Shown here: positions 44,081 through 58,143 of the stretch, one piece after another
Position numbering within the stretch: position 1 is the stretch's first letter
Layout of the letters: each line of letters opens with the position of its first letter
DNA from: Megachile rotundata
Lineage: Eukaryota > Arthropoda > Insecta > Hymenoptera > Megachilidae
Direction: 5' to 3'
DNA length: 64,000 nucleotides
Assembly (NCBI RefSeq): GCF_050947335.1
Contig: NW_027473347.1
Location: forward strand, 558,001 to 622,000
Notes under the pieces: model-generated
Database searches by the model: none
The model's input: the letters and a program-made list of their open reading frames with translations, nothing else
What the model was told of the DNA's origin: nothing
Translations under genes and position numbers: made by a program

Positions 44081-44780
44081 AATGACAATCATATAATCAC
44101 CATCATACAAACACAATCCCGCAATCGCAATCATGGAATAACAACCATGCTATCGCAATCATAGAATCACACTCATACAATCAGAATGATACAATCACAA
44201 TCATACAATTACAATCATACAATCACAATCATACACTCACAATCATACAATCACAACCATACAATCACAATCATACCATCACGATCATACAATCGCAATC
44301 ATACAATTACAATCTTAGAATCACAAACTCACAATCACAATAATACAATCGCACCCATAAAATAGCAATCATACATTTACAATCTCCCATACACAATCAT
44401 AAAATCACAATAATACAATCAGAATCATACAATCACAATCATTCAAATACAGTCATACAATCACAATCATACATTCGTAATCACACAATCACAATCATAG
44501 AAGCACAATAATTCAATCACAATAATACAATCACAATAATACAATCACAATAATACAATCACAATCATACAATCATACAATCACAATCATACAATAACAA
44601 TCATACATTCACAACAATATAATCACAATCATGCAATCGCAATCATACAGTAGCAATCATTCAATCACTATCATACAATCACAGTCCTATAATCACAATC
44701 GTACAATCACAATCATACAATTACAATCATACAAGCATAATTCTGCAATCGCAATCATGCAATAACAATCATACTATCAC
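44081..44780 (+). repeat. Module P copy 7
   Basis: Full length, 3-rung ladder, CAGTAGC form. First of four consecutive P modules of this haplotype, each followed by module S. Confidence 0.9.
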
Positions 44781-44802
44781 AATCATACAATCACAATCAT
44801 AC

Positions 44803-44942
44803 AATCACAGTCATACAGTCACAATCATACAGTCACAATCATACAAACACAATCATACAATCACAATCATACAATCACAATATTAGAATCACAATCGTAC
44901 AATCACAATCGTACAATCACAATCGTACAATCACAATCGTAC
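44803..44942 (+). repeat. Module S copy 1
   Basis: Ten units: CAGTCATACAGTC, CATACAGTC, CAAACAC, TTAGAATC, then exactly four CGTAC rungs before returning to CATAC. This is the middle of module R cut inside its ladder. Confidence 0.88.
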
Positions 44943-45515
44943 AATCACAATCATACAATCACAATCATACAATCACAATCATACAATCACAATCATACAA
45001 TCGCATTTCATACGGTCACAATCATACGGACACAATCGTACAATCACAATCATACAATCACAATCATATAATCACAATCATACTATCGCAATCATACAAT
45101 CACAATCATACAATCACAATCAGACAATCACAATCACAATCATGCAATTACAATCATACGATCATAATCATACTAGAACAATCATACAATCACAATAATA
45201 GAACCATAATTATACAACCACAATCGAACGATCACAATCATACAATCACGATCATACAATCACAATCATACAATCACAATCATACAATCACAATAATACA
45301 ATCACAATCATACAATCACAATCATACAATCACAATCATACAATCACAATCATACTATCGCAATCATACAATCACAATCATACAATCACAATCATACAAT
45401 CACCATCGTACAATCACAATCATGCAATTACACTCATACGATCATAATCATACAAGAACAATCATACAATCACAATAATAGAACCATAATTATACAACCA
45501 CAATCAAACGATCAC
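44943..45515 (+). repeat. Module Q (core at 45004) with tail
   Basis: Enters at the core after four consensus units, without the ACTATCGC/CACCATC lead-in seen at 37925 and 40749. The same shortened entry follows S3 and S4. Confidence 0.87.
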
Positions 45516-45803
45516 AATCATACAATCACAATCATACAATCACAATCATACAATCACAATCATACAATCACAATCATACAATCACAATCATACAATCACA
45601 ATCATACAATCACAATCATACAATCACAATCATACAATCACAATCATACAATCACAATCATACAATCACAATCATACAATCATAAGCATACAATCACAAT
45701 CATACAATCACAATCATACAATCACAATCATACAATCACAATCATACAATCACAATCATACAATCACAATCATACAATCACAATCATACAATCACAATCA
45801 TAC
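45516..45803 (+). repeat. Homogeneous run (11 units, CATAAGC variant, 9 more)
   Basis: Perfect units apart from one CATAAGCATAC near 45683. Confidence 0.87.
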
Positions 45804-46503
45804 AATGACAATCATATAATCACCATCATACAAACACAATCCCGCAATCGCAATCATGGAATAACAACCATGCTATCGCAATCATAGAATCACACTCATA
45901 CAATCAGAATGATACAATCACAATCATACAATTACAATCATACAATCACAATCATACACTCACAATCATACAATCACAACCATACAATCACAATCATACC
46001 ATCACGATCATACAATCGCAATCATACAATTACAATCTTAGAATCACAAACTCACAATCACAATAATACAATCGCACCCATAAAATAGCAATCATACATT
46101 TACAATCTCCCATACACAATCATAAAATCACAATAATACAATCAGAATCATACAATCACAATCATTCAAATACAGTCATACAATCACAATCATACATTCG
46201 TAATCACACAATCACAATCATAGAAGCACAATAATTCAATCACAATAATACAATCACAATAATACAATCACAATAATACAATCACAATCATACAATCATA
46301 CAATCACAATCATACAATAACAATCATACATTCACAACAATATAATCACAATCATGCAATCGCAATCATACAGTAGCAATCATTCAATCACTATCATACA
46401 ATCACAGTCCTATAATCACAATCGTACAATCACAATCATACAATTACAATCATACAAGCATAATTCTGCAATCGCAATCATGCAATAACAATCATACTAT
46501 CAC
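45804..46503 (+). repeat. Module P copy 8
   Basis: Full length, 3-rung ladder, CAGTAGC form. Begins 1723 bp after P7, so P-S-Q-run is a 1.7-kb repeat unit. Confidence 0.9.
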
Positions 46504-46525
46504 AATCATACAATCACAATCATAC

Positions 46526-46665
46526 AATCACAGTCATACAGTCACAATCATACAGTCACAATCATACAAACACAATCATACAATCACAATCATACAATCA
46601 CAATATTAGAATCACAATCGTACAATCACAATCGTACAATCACAATCGTACAATCACAATCGTAC
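46526..46665 (+). repeat. Module S copy 2
   Basis: Same 140 bp and same four CGTAC rungs as S1. Followed by only four consensus units and then P9, with no Q between. Confidence 0.88.
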
Positions 46666-46721
46666 AATCACAATCATACAATCACAATCATACAATCACA
46701 ATCATACAATCACAATCATAC

Positions 46722-47421
46722 AATGACAATCATATAATCACCATCATACAAACACAATCCCGCAATCGCAATCATGGAATAACAACCATGCTATCGCAAT
46801 CATAGAATCACACTCATACAATCAGAATGATACAATCACAATCATACAATTACAATCATACAATCACAATCATACACTCACAATCATACAATCACAACCA
46901 TACAATCACAATCATACCATCACGATCATACAATCGCAATCATACAATTACAATCTTAGAATCACAAACTCACAATCACAATAATACAATCGCACCCATA
47001 AAATAGCAATCATACATTTACAATCTCCCATACACAATCATAAAATCACAATAATACAATCAGAATCATACAATCACAATCATTCAAATACAGTCATACA
47101 ATCACAATCATACATTCGTAATCACACAATCACAATCATAGAAGCACAATAATTCAATCACAATAATACAATCACAATAATACAATCACAATAATACAAT
47201 CACAATCATACAATCATACAATCACAATCATACAATAACAATCATACATTCACAACAATATAATCACAATCATGCAATCGCAATCATACAGTAGCAATCA
47301 TTCAATCACTATCATACAATCACAGTCCTATAATCACAATCGTACAATCACAATCATACAATTACAATCATACAAGCATAATTCTGCAATCGCAATCATG
47401 CAATAACAATCATACTATCAC
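46722..47421 (+). repeat. Module P copy 9
   Basis: Full length, 3-rung ladder, CAGTAGC form, only 918 bp after P8 because Q and its run are missing. Confidence 0.9.
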
Positions 47422-47443
47422 AATCATACAATCACAATCATAC

Positions 47444-47583
47444 AATCACAGTCATACAGTCACAATCATACAGTCACAATCATACAAACACAATCATACA
47501 ATCACAATCATACAATCACAATATTAGAATCACAATCGTACAATCACAATCGTACAATCACAATCGTACAATCACAATCGTAC
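47444..47583 (+). repeat. Module S copy 3
   Basis: 140 bp with four CGTAC rungs, then four consensus units and a Q core. Confidence 0.88.
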
Positions 47584-48156
47584 AATCACAATCATACAAT
47601 CACAATCATACAATCACAATCATACAATCACAATCATACAATCGCATTTCATACGGTCACAATCATACGGACACAATCGTACAATCACAATCATACAATC
47701 ACAATCATATAATCACAATCATACTATCGCAATCATACAATCACAATCATACAATCACAATCAGACAATCACAATCACAATCATGCAATTACAATCATAC
47801 GATCATAATCATACTAGAACAATCATACAATCACAATAATAGAACCATAATTATACAACCACAATCGAACGATCACAATCATACAATCACGATCATACAA
47901 TCACAATCATACAATCACAATCATACAATCACAATAATACAATCACAATCATACAATCACAATCATACAATCACAATCATACAATCACAATCATACTATC
48001 GCAATCATACAATCACAATCATACAATCACAATCATACAATCACCATCGTACAATCACAATCATGCAATTACACTCATACGATCATAATCATACAAGAAC
48101 AATCATACAATCACAATAATAGAACCATAATTATACAACCACAATCAAACGATCAC
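47584..48156 (+). repeat. Module Q (core at 47645) with tail
   Basis: Matches the Q that follows S1 in extent and order. Confidence 0.87.
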
Positions 48157-48486
48157 AATCATACAATCACAATCATACAATCACAATCATACAATCACAA
48201 TCATACAATCACAATCATACAATCACAATCATACAATCACAATCATACAATCACAATCATACAATCACAATCATACAATCACAATCATACAATCACAATC
48301 ATACAATCACAATCATACAATCACAATCATACAATCACAATCATACAATCACAATCATACAATCATAAGCATACAATCACAATCATACAATCACAATCAT
48401 ACAATCACAATCATACAATCACAATCATACAATCACAATCATACAATCACAATCATACAATCACAATCATACAATCACAATCATAC
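48157..48486 (+). repeat. Homogeneous run (14 units, CATAAGC variant, 8 more)
   Basis: Three more leading units than the runs at 41461 and 45516, accounting for most of the 42-bp difference between the 1723- and 1765-bp periods. Confidence 0.87.
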
Positions 48487-49186
48487 AATGACAATCATAT
48501 AATCACCATCATACAAACACAATCCCGCAATCGCAATCATGGAATAACAACCATGCTATCGCAATCATAGAATCACACTCATACAATCAGAATGATACAA
48601 TCACAATCATACAATTACAATCATACAATCACAATCATACACTCACAATCATACAATCACAACCATACAATCACAATCATACCATCACGATCATACAATC
48701 GCAATCATACAATTACAATCTTAGAATCACAAACTCACAATCACAATAATACAATCGCACCCATAAAATAGCAATCATACATTTACAATCTCCCATACAC
48801 AATCATAAAATCACAATAATACAATCAGAATCATACAATCACAATCATTCAAATACAGTCATACAATCACAATCATACATTCGTAATCACACAATCACAA
48901 TCATAGAAGCACAATAATTCAATCACAATAATACAATCACAATAATACAATCACAATAATACAATCACAATCATACAATCATACAATCACAATCATACAA
49001 TAACAATCATACATTCACAACAATATAATCACAATCATGCAATCGCAATCATACAGTAGCAATCATTCAATCACTATCATACAATCACAGTCCTATAATC
49101 ACAATCGTACAATCACAATCATACAATTACAATCATACAAGCATAATTCTGCAATCGCAATCATGCAATAACAATCATACTATCAC
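48487..49186 (+). repeat. Module P copy 10
   Basis: Full length, 3-rung ladder, CAGTAGC form, 1765 bp after P9. Confidence 0.9.
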
Positions 49187-49208
49187 AATCATACAATCAC
49201 AATCATAC

Positions 49209-49348
49209 AATCACAGTCATACAGTCACAATCATACAGTCACAATCATACAAACACAATCATACAATCACAATCATACAATCACAATATTAGAATCACAA
49301 TCGTACAATCACAATCGTACAATCACAATCGTACAATCACAATCGTAC
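49209..49348 (+). repeat. Module S copy 4
   Basis: 140 bp with four CGTAC rungs. Confidence 0.88.
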
Positions 49349-49921
49349 AATCACAATCATACAATCACAATCATACAATCACAATCATACAATCACAATC
49401 ATACAATCGCATTTCATACCATCACAATCATACGGACACAATCGTACAATCACAATCATACAATCACAATCATATAATCACAATCATACTATCGCAATCA
49501 TACAATCACAATCATACAATCACAATCAGACAATCACAATCACAATCATGCAATTACAATCATACGATCATAATCATACTAGAACAATCATACAATCACA
49601 ATAATAGAACCATAATTATACAACCACAATCGAACGATCACAATCATACAATCACGATCATACAATCACAATCATACAATCACAATCATACAATCACAAT
49701 AATACAATCACAATCATACAATCACAATCATACAATCACAATCATACAATCACAATCATACTATCGCAATCATACAATCACAATCATACAATCACAATCA
49801 TACAATCACCATCGTACAATCACAATCATGCAATTACACTCATACGATCATAATCATACAAGAACAATCATACAATCACAATAATAGAACCATAATTATA
49901 CAACCACAATCAAACGATCAC
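49349..49921 (+). repeat. Module Q (core at 49410) with tail, variant core
   Basis: The core reads CATTTCATACCATCAC instead of CATTTCATACGGTCAC, the only such copy seen. Confidence 0.87.
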
Positions 49922-50223
49922 AATCATACAATCACAATCATACAATCACAATCATACAATCACAATCATACAATCACAATCATACAATCACAATCATACA
50001 ATCACAATCATACAATCACAATCATACAATCACAATCATACAATCACAATCATACAATCACAATCATACAATCACAATCATACAATCATAAGCATACAAT
50101 CACAATCATACAATCACAATCATACAATCACAATCATACAATCACAATCATACAATCACAATCATACAATCACAATCATACAATCACAATCATACAATCA
50201 CAATCATACAATCACAATCATAC
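49922..50223 (+). repeat. Homogeneous run (11 units, CATAAGC variant, 10 more)
   Basis: Perfect units apart from the single variant near 50089. Confidence 0.87.
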
Positions 50224-50938
50224 AATGACAATCATATAATCACCATCATACAAACACAATCCCGCAATCGCAATCATGGAATAACAACCATGCTATCGCA
50301 ATCATAGAATCACACTCATACAATCAGAATGATACAATCACAATCATACAATTACAATCATACAATCACAATCATACACTCACAATCATACAATCACAAC
50401 CATACAATCACAATCATACCATCACGATCATACAATCGCAATCATACAATTACAATCTTAGAATCACAAACTCACAATCACAATAATACAATCGCACCCA
50501 TAAAATAGCAATCATACATTTACAATCTCCCATACACAATCATAAAATCACAATAATACAATCAGAATCATACAATCACAATCATTCAAATACAGTCATA
50601 CAATCACAATCATACATTCGTAATCACACAATCACAATCATAGAAGCACAATAATTCAATCACAATAATACAATCACAATAATACAATCACAATAATACA
50701 ATCACAATAATACAATCACAATCATACAATCATACAATCACAATCATACAATAACAATCATACATTCACAACAATATAATCACAATCATGCAATCGCAAT
50801 CATACAGTCGCAATCATTCAATCACTATCATACAATCACAGTCCTATAATCACAATCGTACAATCACAATCATACAATTACAATCATACAAGCATAATTC
50901 TGCAATCGCAATCATGCAATAACAATCATACTATCACA
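50224..50938 (+). repeat. Module P copy 11
   Basis: Full length, 4-rung ladder, CAGTCGC form; 8447 bp after P6, with which it shares the downstream Qt-run-R order. Confidence 0.9.
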
Positions 50939-51287
50939 ATCATACAATCACAATCATACAATCACAATAATAGAACCATAATTATACAACCACAATCGAA
51001 CGATCACAATCATACAATCACGATCATACAATCACAATCATACAATCACAATCATACAATCACAATAATACAATCACAATCATACAATCACAATCATACA
51101 ATCACAATCATACAATCACAATCATACTATCGCAATCATACAATCACAATCATACAATCACAATCATACAATCACCATCGTACAATCACAATCATGCAAT
51201 TACACTCATACGATCATAATCATACAAGAACAATCATACAATCACAATAATAGAACCATAATTATACAACCACAATCAAACGATCAC
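50939..51287 (+). repeat. Q tail without core (Qt) copy 2
   Basis: Begins at AATAATAGAACC after three consensus units, ends at AAACGATC. Confidence 0.87.
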
Positions 51288-51609
51288 AATCATACAATCA
51301 CAATCATACAATCACAATCATACAATCACAATCATACAATCACAATCATACAATCACAATCATACAATCACAATCATACAATCACAATCATACAATCACA
51401 ATCATACAATCACAATCATACAATCACAATCATACAATCACAATCATACAATCACAATCATACAATCACAATCATACAATCACAATCATACAATCACAAT
51501 CATACAATCACAATCATACAATCACAATCATATAATCACAGTCATACGACCACAATCATACAATCACAATCATACAATCACAATCATACAATCACAATCA
51601 TACAATCAC
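51288..51609 (+). repeat. 17 perfect units and CAGTCATACGACC link
   Basis: The perfect run ends at 51525; the link carries ATAATCACAGTC and CATACGACC. Confidence 0.88.
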
Positions 51610-52359
51610 AATGATACAACCACAAACATTCAAAAGCAGTCATTCAATCACAATCATGCAATCGCAATCATACAATCACAATCATACAAAAACAATCATA
51701 CCATCACGATTATACAATCGCAATCATACAATTGCAATCACACAATCACAATCATAGAATCACAATCGTACAATCACAGTCATGCGACCACAATCATACA
51801 ATCACAGTCATACAGTCACAATCATACAATGACAATCATATAATCACCATCATACAAACACAATCATACAAACACAATCATACAATCACAATCATACAAT
51901 CACAGTCATACAGTCACAATCATACAGTCACAATCATACAAACACAATCATACAATCACAATCATACAATCACAATATTAGAATCACAATCGTACAATCA
52001 CAATCGTACAATCACAATCGTACAATCACAATCGTACAATCACAATCGTACAATCACAATCGTACAATCACAATCGTACAATCTCAATCGTACAATCACA
52101 ACCACGCAGTCACAATCATACAATTGCAATCATACCATCACAATCATACAATCACAATCACACAATCACAATCATTCAATCACAATCATACAATCGCAAT
52201 GATATAAATACAATCTCCCAAAAACATTGATACAATCACAATCATACAATCACAATAATACAGTCACAATCGTACAATCAGAATCATACAATCACAGTCA
52301 TACTACCACAGTCATACAATTACAATCATACAATCACAATCTTACAGTCACAAACGTAC
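51610..52359 (+). repeat. Module R copy 3, rearranged in the middle
   Basis: After CAGTCATACAGTC it enters CAATGACAATCATATAATC and CACCATCATAC, the first units of module P, and then returns to CAAACAC and the R ladder (7+1 rungs). A fragment of P start has therefore replaced the AAGCATATAATC part of R. Confidence 0.87.
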
Positions 52360-52457
52360 AATCACAATCATACAATCACAATCATACAATCACAATCATA
52401 CAATCACAATCATACAATCACAATCATACAATCACAATCATACAATCACAATCATAC
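52360..52457 (+). repeat. Seven consensus units
   Basis: Joins R3 to P12. Confidence 0.86.
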
Positions 52458-53158
52458 AATGACAATCATATAATCACCATCATACAAACACAATCCCGCA
52501 ATCGCAATCATGGAATAACAACCATGCTATCGCAATCATAGAATCACACTCATACAATCAGAATGATACAATCACAATCATACAATTACAATCATACAAT
52601 CACAATCACACACTCACAATCATACAATCACAACCATACAATCACAATCATACCATCACGATCATACAATCGCAATCATACAATTACAATCTTAGAATCA
52701 CAAACTCACAATCACAATAATACAATCGCACCCATAAAATAGCAATCATACATTTACAATCTCCCATACACAATCATAAAATCACAATAATACAATCAGA
52801 ATCATACAATCACAATCATTCAAATACAGTCATACAATCACAATCATACATTCGTAATCACACAATCACAATCATAGAAGCACAATAATTCAATCACAAT
52901 AATACAATCACAATAATACAATCACAATAATACAATCACAATCATACAATCATACAATCACAATCATACAATAACAATCATACATTCACAACAATATAAT
53001 CACAATCATGCAATCGCAATCATACAGTAGCAATCATTCAATCACTATCATACAATCACAGTCCTATAATCACAATCGTACAATCACAATCATACAATTA
53101 CAATCATACAAGCATAATTCTGCAATCGCAATCATGCAATAACAATCATACTATCACA
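52458..53158 (+). repeat. Module P copy 12
   Basis: Full length, 3-rung ladder, CAGTAGC form; carries CACACACTC for CATACACTC near 52608. Confidence 0.89.
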
Positions 53159-53641
53159 ATCATACAATCACAATCATACAATCACAGTCATACAGTCACA
53201 ATCATACAGTCACAATCATACAAACACAATCATACAATCACAATCATACAATCACAATATTAGAATCACAATCGTACAATCACAATCGTACAATCACAAT
53301 CGTACAATCACAATCGTACATTCACAATCGTACAATCACAATCGTACAATCACAATCGTACAATCTCAATCGTACAATCACAACCACGCAGTCACAATCA
53401 TACAATTGCAATCATACCATCACAATCATACAATCACAATCACACAATCACAATCATTCAATCACAATCATACAATCGCAATGATATAAATACAATCTCC
53501 CAAAAACATTGATACAATCACAATCATACAATCACAATAATACAGTCACAATCGTACAATCAGAATCATACAATCACAGTCATACTACCACAGTCATACA
53601 ATTACAATCATACAATCACAAGCTTACAGTCACAAACGTAC
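53159..53641 (+). repeat. Module S continuing into the full R tail (S5)
   Basis: Starts like S (CAGTCATACAGTC) but keeps the full 7+1 ladder (one rung ATTCACAATCG) and the whole R tail to CAAACGTAC. It contains AAGCTTACAGTC where most R copies have AATCTTACAGTC. It is the structural intermediate between R and S. Confidence 0.85.
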
Positions 53642-53781
53642 AATCACAATCATACAATCACAATCATACAATCACAATCATACAATCACAATCATACAAT
53701 CACAATCATACAATCACAATCATACAATCACAATCATACAATCACAATCATACAATCACAATCATACAATCACAATCATAC
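53642..53781 (+). repeat. Ten consensus units
   Basis: Joins the R tail to P13. Confidence 0.86.
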
Positions 53782-53868
53782 AATGACAATCATATAATCA
53801 CCATCATACAAACACAATCCCGCAATCGCAATCATGGAATAACAACCATGCTATCGCAATCATAGAAT
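53782..53868 (+). repeat. Module P copy 13, only the first 87 bp
   Basis: Contains CCCGCAATCGCAATCATGG and the CATGG/CCATG inverted repeat, then stops at TAGAATCAC and passes into consensus and a Q tail fragment. Confidence 0.87.
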
Positions 53869-54375
53869 CACAATCATACAATCACAATCATACAATCACA
53901 ATAATACAATCACAATCATACAATCACAATCATACAATCACAATCATACAATCACAATCATACTATCGCAATCATACAATCACAATCATACAATCACAAT
54001 CATACAATCACCATCGTACAATCACAATCATGCAATTACACTCATACGATCATAATCATACAAGAACAATCATACAATCACAATAATAGAACCATAATTA
54101 TACAACCACAATCAAACGATCACAATCATACAATCACAATCATACAATCACAATCATACAATCACAATCATACAATCACAATCATACAATCACAATCATA
54201 CAATCACAATCATACAATCACAATCATACAATCACAATCATACAATCACAATCATACAATCACAATCATACAATCACAATCATACAATCACAATCATATA
54301 ATCACAGTCATACGACCACAATCATACAATCACAATCATACAATCACAATCATACAATCACAATCATACAATCAC
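53869..54375 (+). repeat. Q tail fragment, run and CAGTCATACGACC link
   Basis: AATAATAC, ACTATCGC, CACCATCGTAC, GCAATTACACTC, one AATAATAGAACC, AAACGATC, about twelve perfect units, then the link before R4. Confidence 0.85.
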
Positions 54376-54663
54376 CATGATACAACCACAAACATTCAAA
54401 AGCAGTCATTCAATCACAATCATGCAATCGCAATCATACAATCACAATCATACAAAAACAATCATACCATCACGATTATACAATCGCAATCATACAATTG
54501 CAATCACACAATCACAATCATAGAATCACAATCGTACAATCACAGTCATGCGACCACAATCATACAATCACAGTCATACAGTCACAATCATACAGTCACA
54601 ATCATAAAATCACAATCATACAATCACAAGCATATAATCACAATCTTACAGTCACAAACGTAC
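54376..54663 (+). repeat. Module R copy 4, internal deletion
   Basis: Begins with CATGATACAACC and follows R to AAGCATATAATC, then jumps to CTTACAGTCACAAACGTAC, losing the ladder and the ATCTCCC region (about 0.5 kb). Confidence 0.88.
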
Positions 54664-54761
54664 AATCACAATCATACAATCACAATCATACAATCACAAT
54701 CATACAATCACAATCATACAATCACAATCATACAATCACAATCATACAATCACAATCATAC

Positions 54762-55474
54762 AATGACAATCATATAATCACCATCATACAAACACAATCC
54801 CGCAATCGCAATCATGGAATAACAACCATGCTATCGCAATCATAGAATCACACTCATACAATCAGAATGATACAATCACAATCATACAATTACAATCATA
54901 CATTCACAATCATACACTCACAATCATACAATCACAACCATACAATCACAATCATACCATCACGATCATACAATCGCAATCATACAATTACAATCTTAGA
55001 ATCACAAACTCACAATCACAATAATACAATCGCACCCATAAAATAGCAATCATACATTTACAATCTCCCATACACAATCATAAAATCACAATAATACAAT
55101 CAGAATCATACAATCACAATCATTCAAATACAGTCATACAATCACAATCATACATTCGTAATCACACAATCACAATCATAGAAGCACAATAATTCAATCA
55201 CAATAATACAATCACAATAATACAATCACAATAATACAATCACAATAATACAATCACAATCATACAATCATACAATCACAATCATACAATAACAATCATA
55301 CATTCACAACAATATAATCACAATCATGCAATCGCAATCATACAGTAGCAATCATTCAATCACTATCATACAATCACAGTCCTATAATCACAATCGTACA
55401 ATCACAATCATACAATTACAATCATACAAGCATAATTCTGCAATCGCAATCATGCAATAACAATCATACTATCA
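54762..55474 (+). repeat. Module P copy 14
   Basis: Full length, 4-rung ladder, CAGTAGC form; one unit ATTCACAATC near 54902. Confidence 0.89.
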
Positions 55475-55601
55475 CAATCATACAATCACAATCATACAAT
55501 CACAATCATACAATCACAATCATATAATCACAGTCATACGACCACAATCATACAATCACAATCATACAATCACAATCATACAATCACAATCATACAATCA
55601 C
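55475..55601 (+). repeat. Consensus and CAGTCATACGACC link
   Basis: Four consensus units, the ATAATCACAGTC/CATACGACC unit, then consensus to R5. Confidence 0.84.
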
Positions 55602-56379
55602 AATGATACAACCACAAACATTCAAAAGCAGTCATTCAATCACAATCATGCAATCGCAATCATACAATCACAATCATACAAAAACAATCATACCATCACG
55701 ATTATACAATCGCAATCATACAATTACAATCACACAATCACAATCATAGAATCACAATCGTACAATCACAGTCATGTGACCACAATCATACAATCACAGT
55801 CATACAGTCACAATCATACAGTCACAATCATAAAATCACAATCATACAATCACAAGCATATAATCACAATCATACAATCACAATCATACAAACACAATCA
55901 TACAATCACAATCATACAATCACAGTCATACAGTCACAATCATACAGTCACAATCATACAAACACAATCATACAATCACAATCATACAATCACAATATTA
56001 GAATCACAATCGTACAATCACAATCGTACAATCACAATCGTACAATCACAATCGTACAATCACAATCGTACAATCACAATCGTACAATCACAATCGTACA
56101 ATCACAATCGTACAATCTCAATCGTACAATCACAACCACGCAGTCACAATCATACCATCACAATCATACAATCACAATCACACAATCACAATCATTCAAT
56201 CACAATCATACAATCGCAATGATATAAATACAATCTCCCAAAAACATTGATACAATCACAATCATACAATCACAATAATACAGTCACAATCGTACAATCA
56301 GAATCATACAATCACAGTCATACTACCACAGTCATACAATTACAATCATACAATCACAAGCTTACAGTCACAAACGTAC
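55602..56379 (+). repeat. Module R copy 5
   Basis: Full length, 8+1 rung ladder, CATGTGACC where R1 and R2 have CATGCGACC, and AAGCTTACAGTC shared with 53620. The CAATTGC unit before CATACCATC is missing. Confidence 0.89.
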
Positions 56380-56491
56380 AATCACAATCATACAATCACA
56401 ATCATACAATCACAATCATACAATCACAATCATACAATCACAATCATACAATCACAATCATACAATCACAATCATACAATCACAATCATAC
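56380..56491 (+). repeat. Eight consensus units
   Basis: Joins R5 to P15. Confidence 0.86.
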
Positions 56492-57130
56492 AATGACAAT
56501 CATATAATCACCATCATACAAACACAATCCCGCAATCGCAATCATGGAATAACAACCATGCTATCGCAATCATAGAATCACACTCATACAATCAGAATGA
56601 TACAATCACAATCATACAATTACAATCATACAATCACAATCATACACTCACAATCATACAATCACAACCATACAATCACAATCATACCATCACGATCATA
56701 CAATCGCAATCATACAATTACAATTTTAGAATCACAAACTCACAATCACAATAATACAATCGCACCCATAAAATAGCAATCATACATTTACAATCTCCCA
56801 TACACAATCATAAAATCACAATAATACAATCAGAATCATACAATCACAATCATTCAAATACAGTCATACAATCACAATCATACATTCGTAATCACACAAT
56901 CACAATCATAGAAGCACAATAATTCAATCACAATAATACAATCACAATAATACAATCACAATAATACAATCACAATAATACAATCACAATCATACAATCA
57001 TACAATCACAATCATACAATAACAATCATACATTCACAACAATATAATCACAATCATGCAATCGCAATCATACAGTAGCAATCATTCAATCACTATCATA
57101 CAATCACAGTCCTATAATCACAATCGTACA
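56492..57130 (+). repeat. Module P copy 15, 3' truncated
   Basis: 4-rung ladder, CAGTAGC form, ACAATTTTAGAATC for ACAATCTTAGAATC. Ends at CGTAC after AGTCCTATAATC like P5, then meets P16 after two units. Confidence 0.88.
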
Positions 57131-57157
57131 ATCACAATCATACAATCACAATCATAC

Positions 57158-57255
57158 AATGACAATCATATAATCACCATCATACAAACACAATCCCGCA
57201 ATCGCAATCATGGAATAACAACCATGCTATCGCAATCATAGAATCACACTCATAC
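57158..57255 (+). repeat. Module P copy 16, only the first 98 bp
   Basis: Retains the CATGG/CCATG inverted repeat and CACTCATAC, then reverts to consensus and a short Q-like core. Confidence 0.87.
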
Positions 57256-57512
57256 AATCACAATCATACAATCACAATCATACAATCGCAATCATACGGT
57301 CACAATCATACGGACACAATCGTACAATCACAATCATACAATCACAATCATACAATCACAATCATATAATCACAATCATACTATCGCAATCATACAATCA
57401 CAATCATACAATCACAATCATACTATCGCAATCATACAATCACCATCATACAATCACAATCATACAATCACAATCATACAATCACAATCATACAATCACA
57501 ATCATACAATCG
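57256..57512 (+). repeat. Short Q-like core and Q lead-in
   Basis: GCAATCATACGGTCAC and GGACAC near 57290-57320 without the CATTTCAT insertion, then ACTATCGC and CACCATC. Confidence 0.82.
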
Positions 57513-58143
57513 CATTTCATACGGTCACAATCATACGGACACAATCGTACAATCACAATCATACAATCACAATCATATAATCACAATCATACTATCGCAA
57601 TCATACAATCACAATCATACAATCACAATCAGACAATCACAATCACAATCATGCAATTACAATCATACGATCATAATCATACTAGAACAATCATACAATC
57701 ACAATAATAGAACCATAATTATACAACCACAATCATACAATCACAATCATACAATCACAATCATACAATCGCATTTCATACGGTCACAATCATACGGACA
57801 CAATCGTACAATCACAATCATACAATCACAATCATATAATCACAATCATACTATCGCAATCATACAATCACAATCATACAATCACAATCAGACAATCACA
57901 ATCACAATCATGCAATCACAATAATACAATCACAATCATACAATCACAATCATACAATCACAATCATACAATCACAATCATACTATCGCAATCATACAAT
58001 CACAATCATACAATCACAATCATACAATCACCATCGTACAATCACAATCATGCAATTACACTCATACGATCATAATCATACAAGAACAATCATACAATCA
58101 CAATAATAGAACCATAATTATACAACCACAATCAAACGATCAC
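57513..58143 (+). repeat. Module Q, two cores 259 bp apart, with tail
   Basis: Cores at 57513 and 57772; the same 259-bp spacing is seen at 32880/33139. After the second core, CAATCATGCAATCAC joins straight to AATAATAC and the rest of the tail, skipping the first AATAATAGAACC. Confidence 0.86.
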
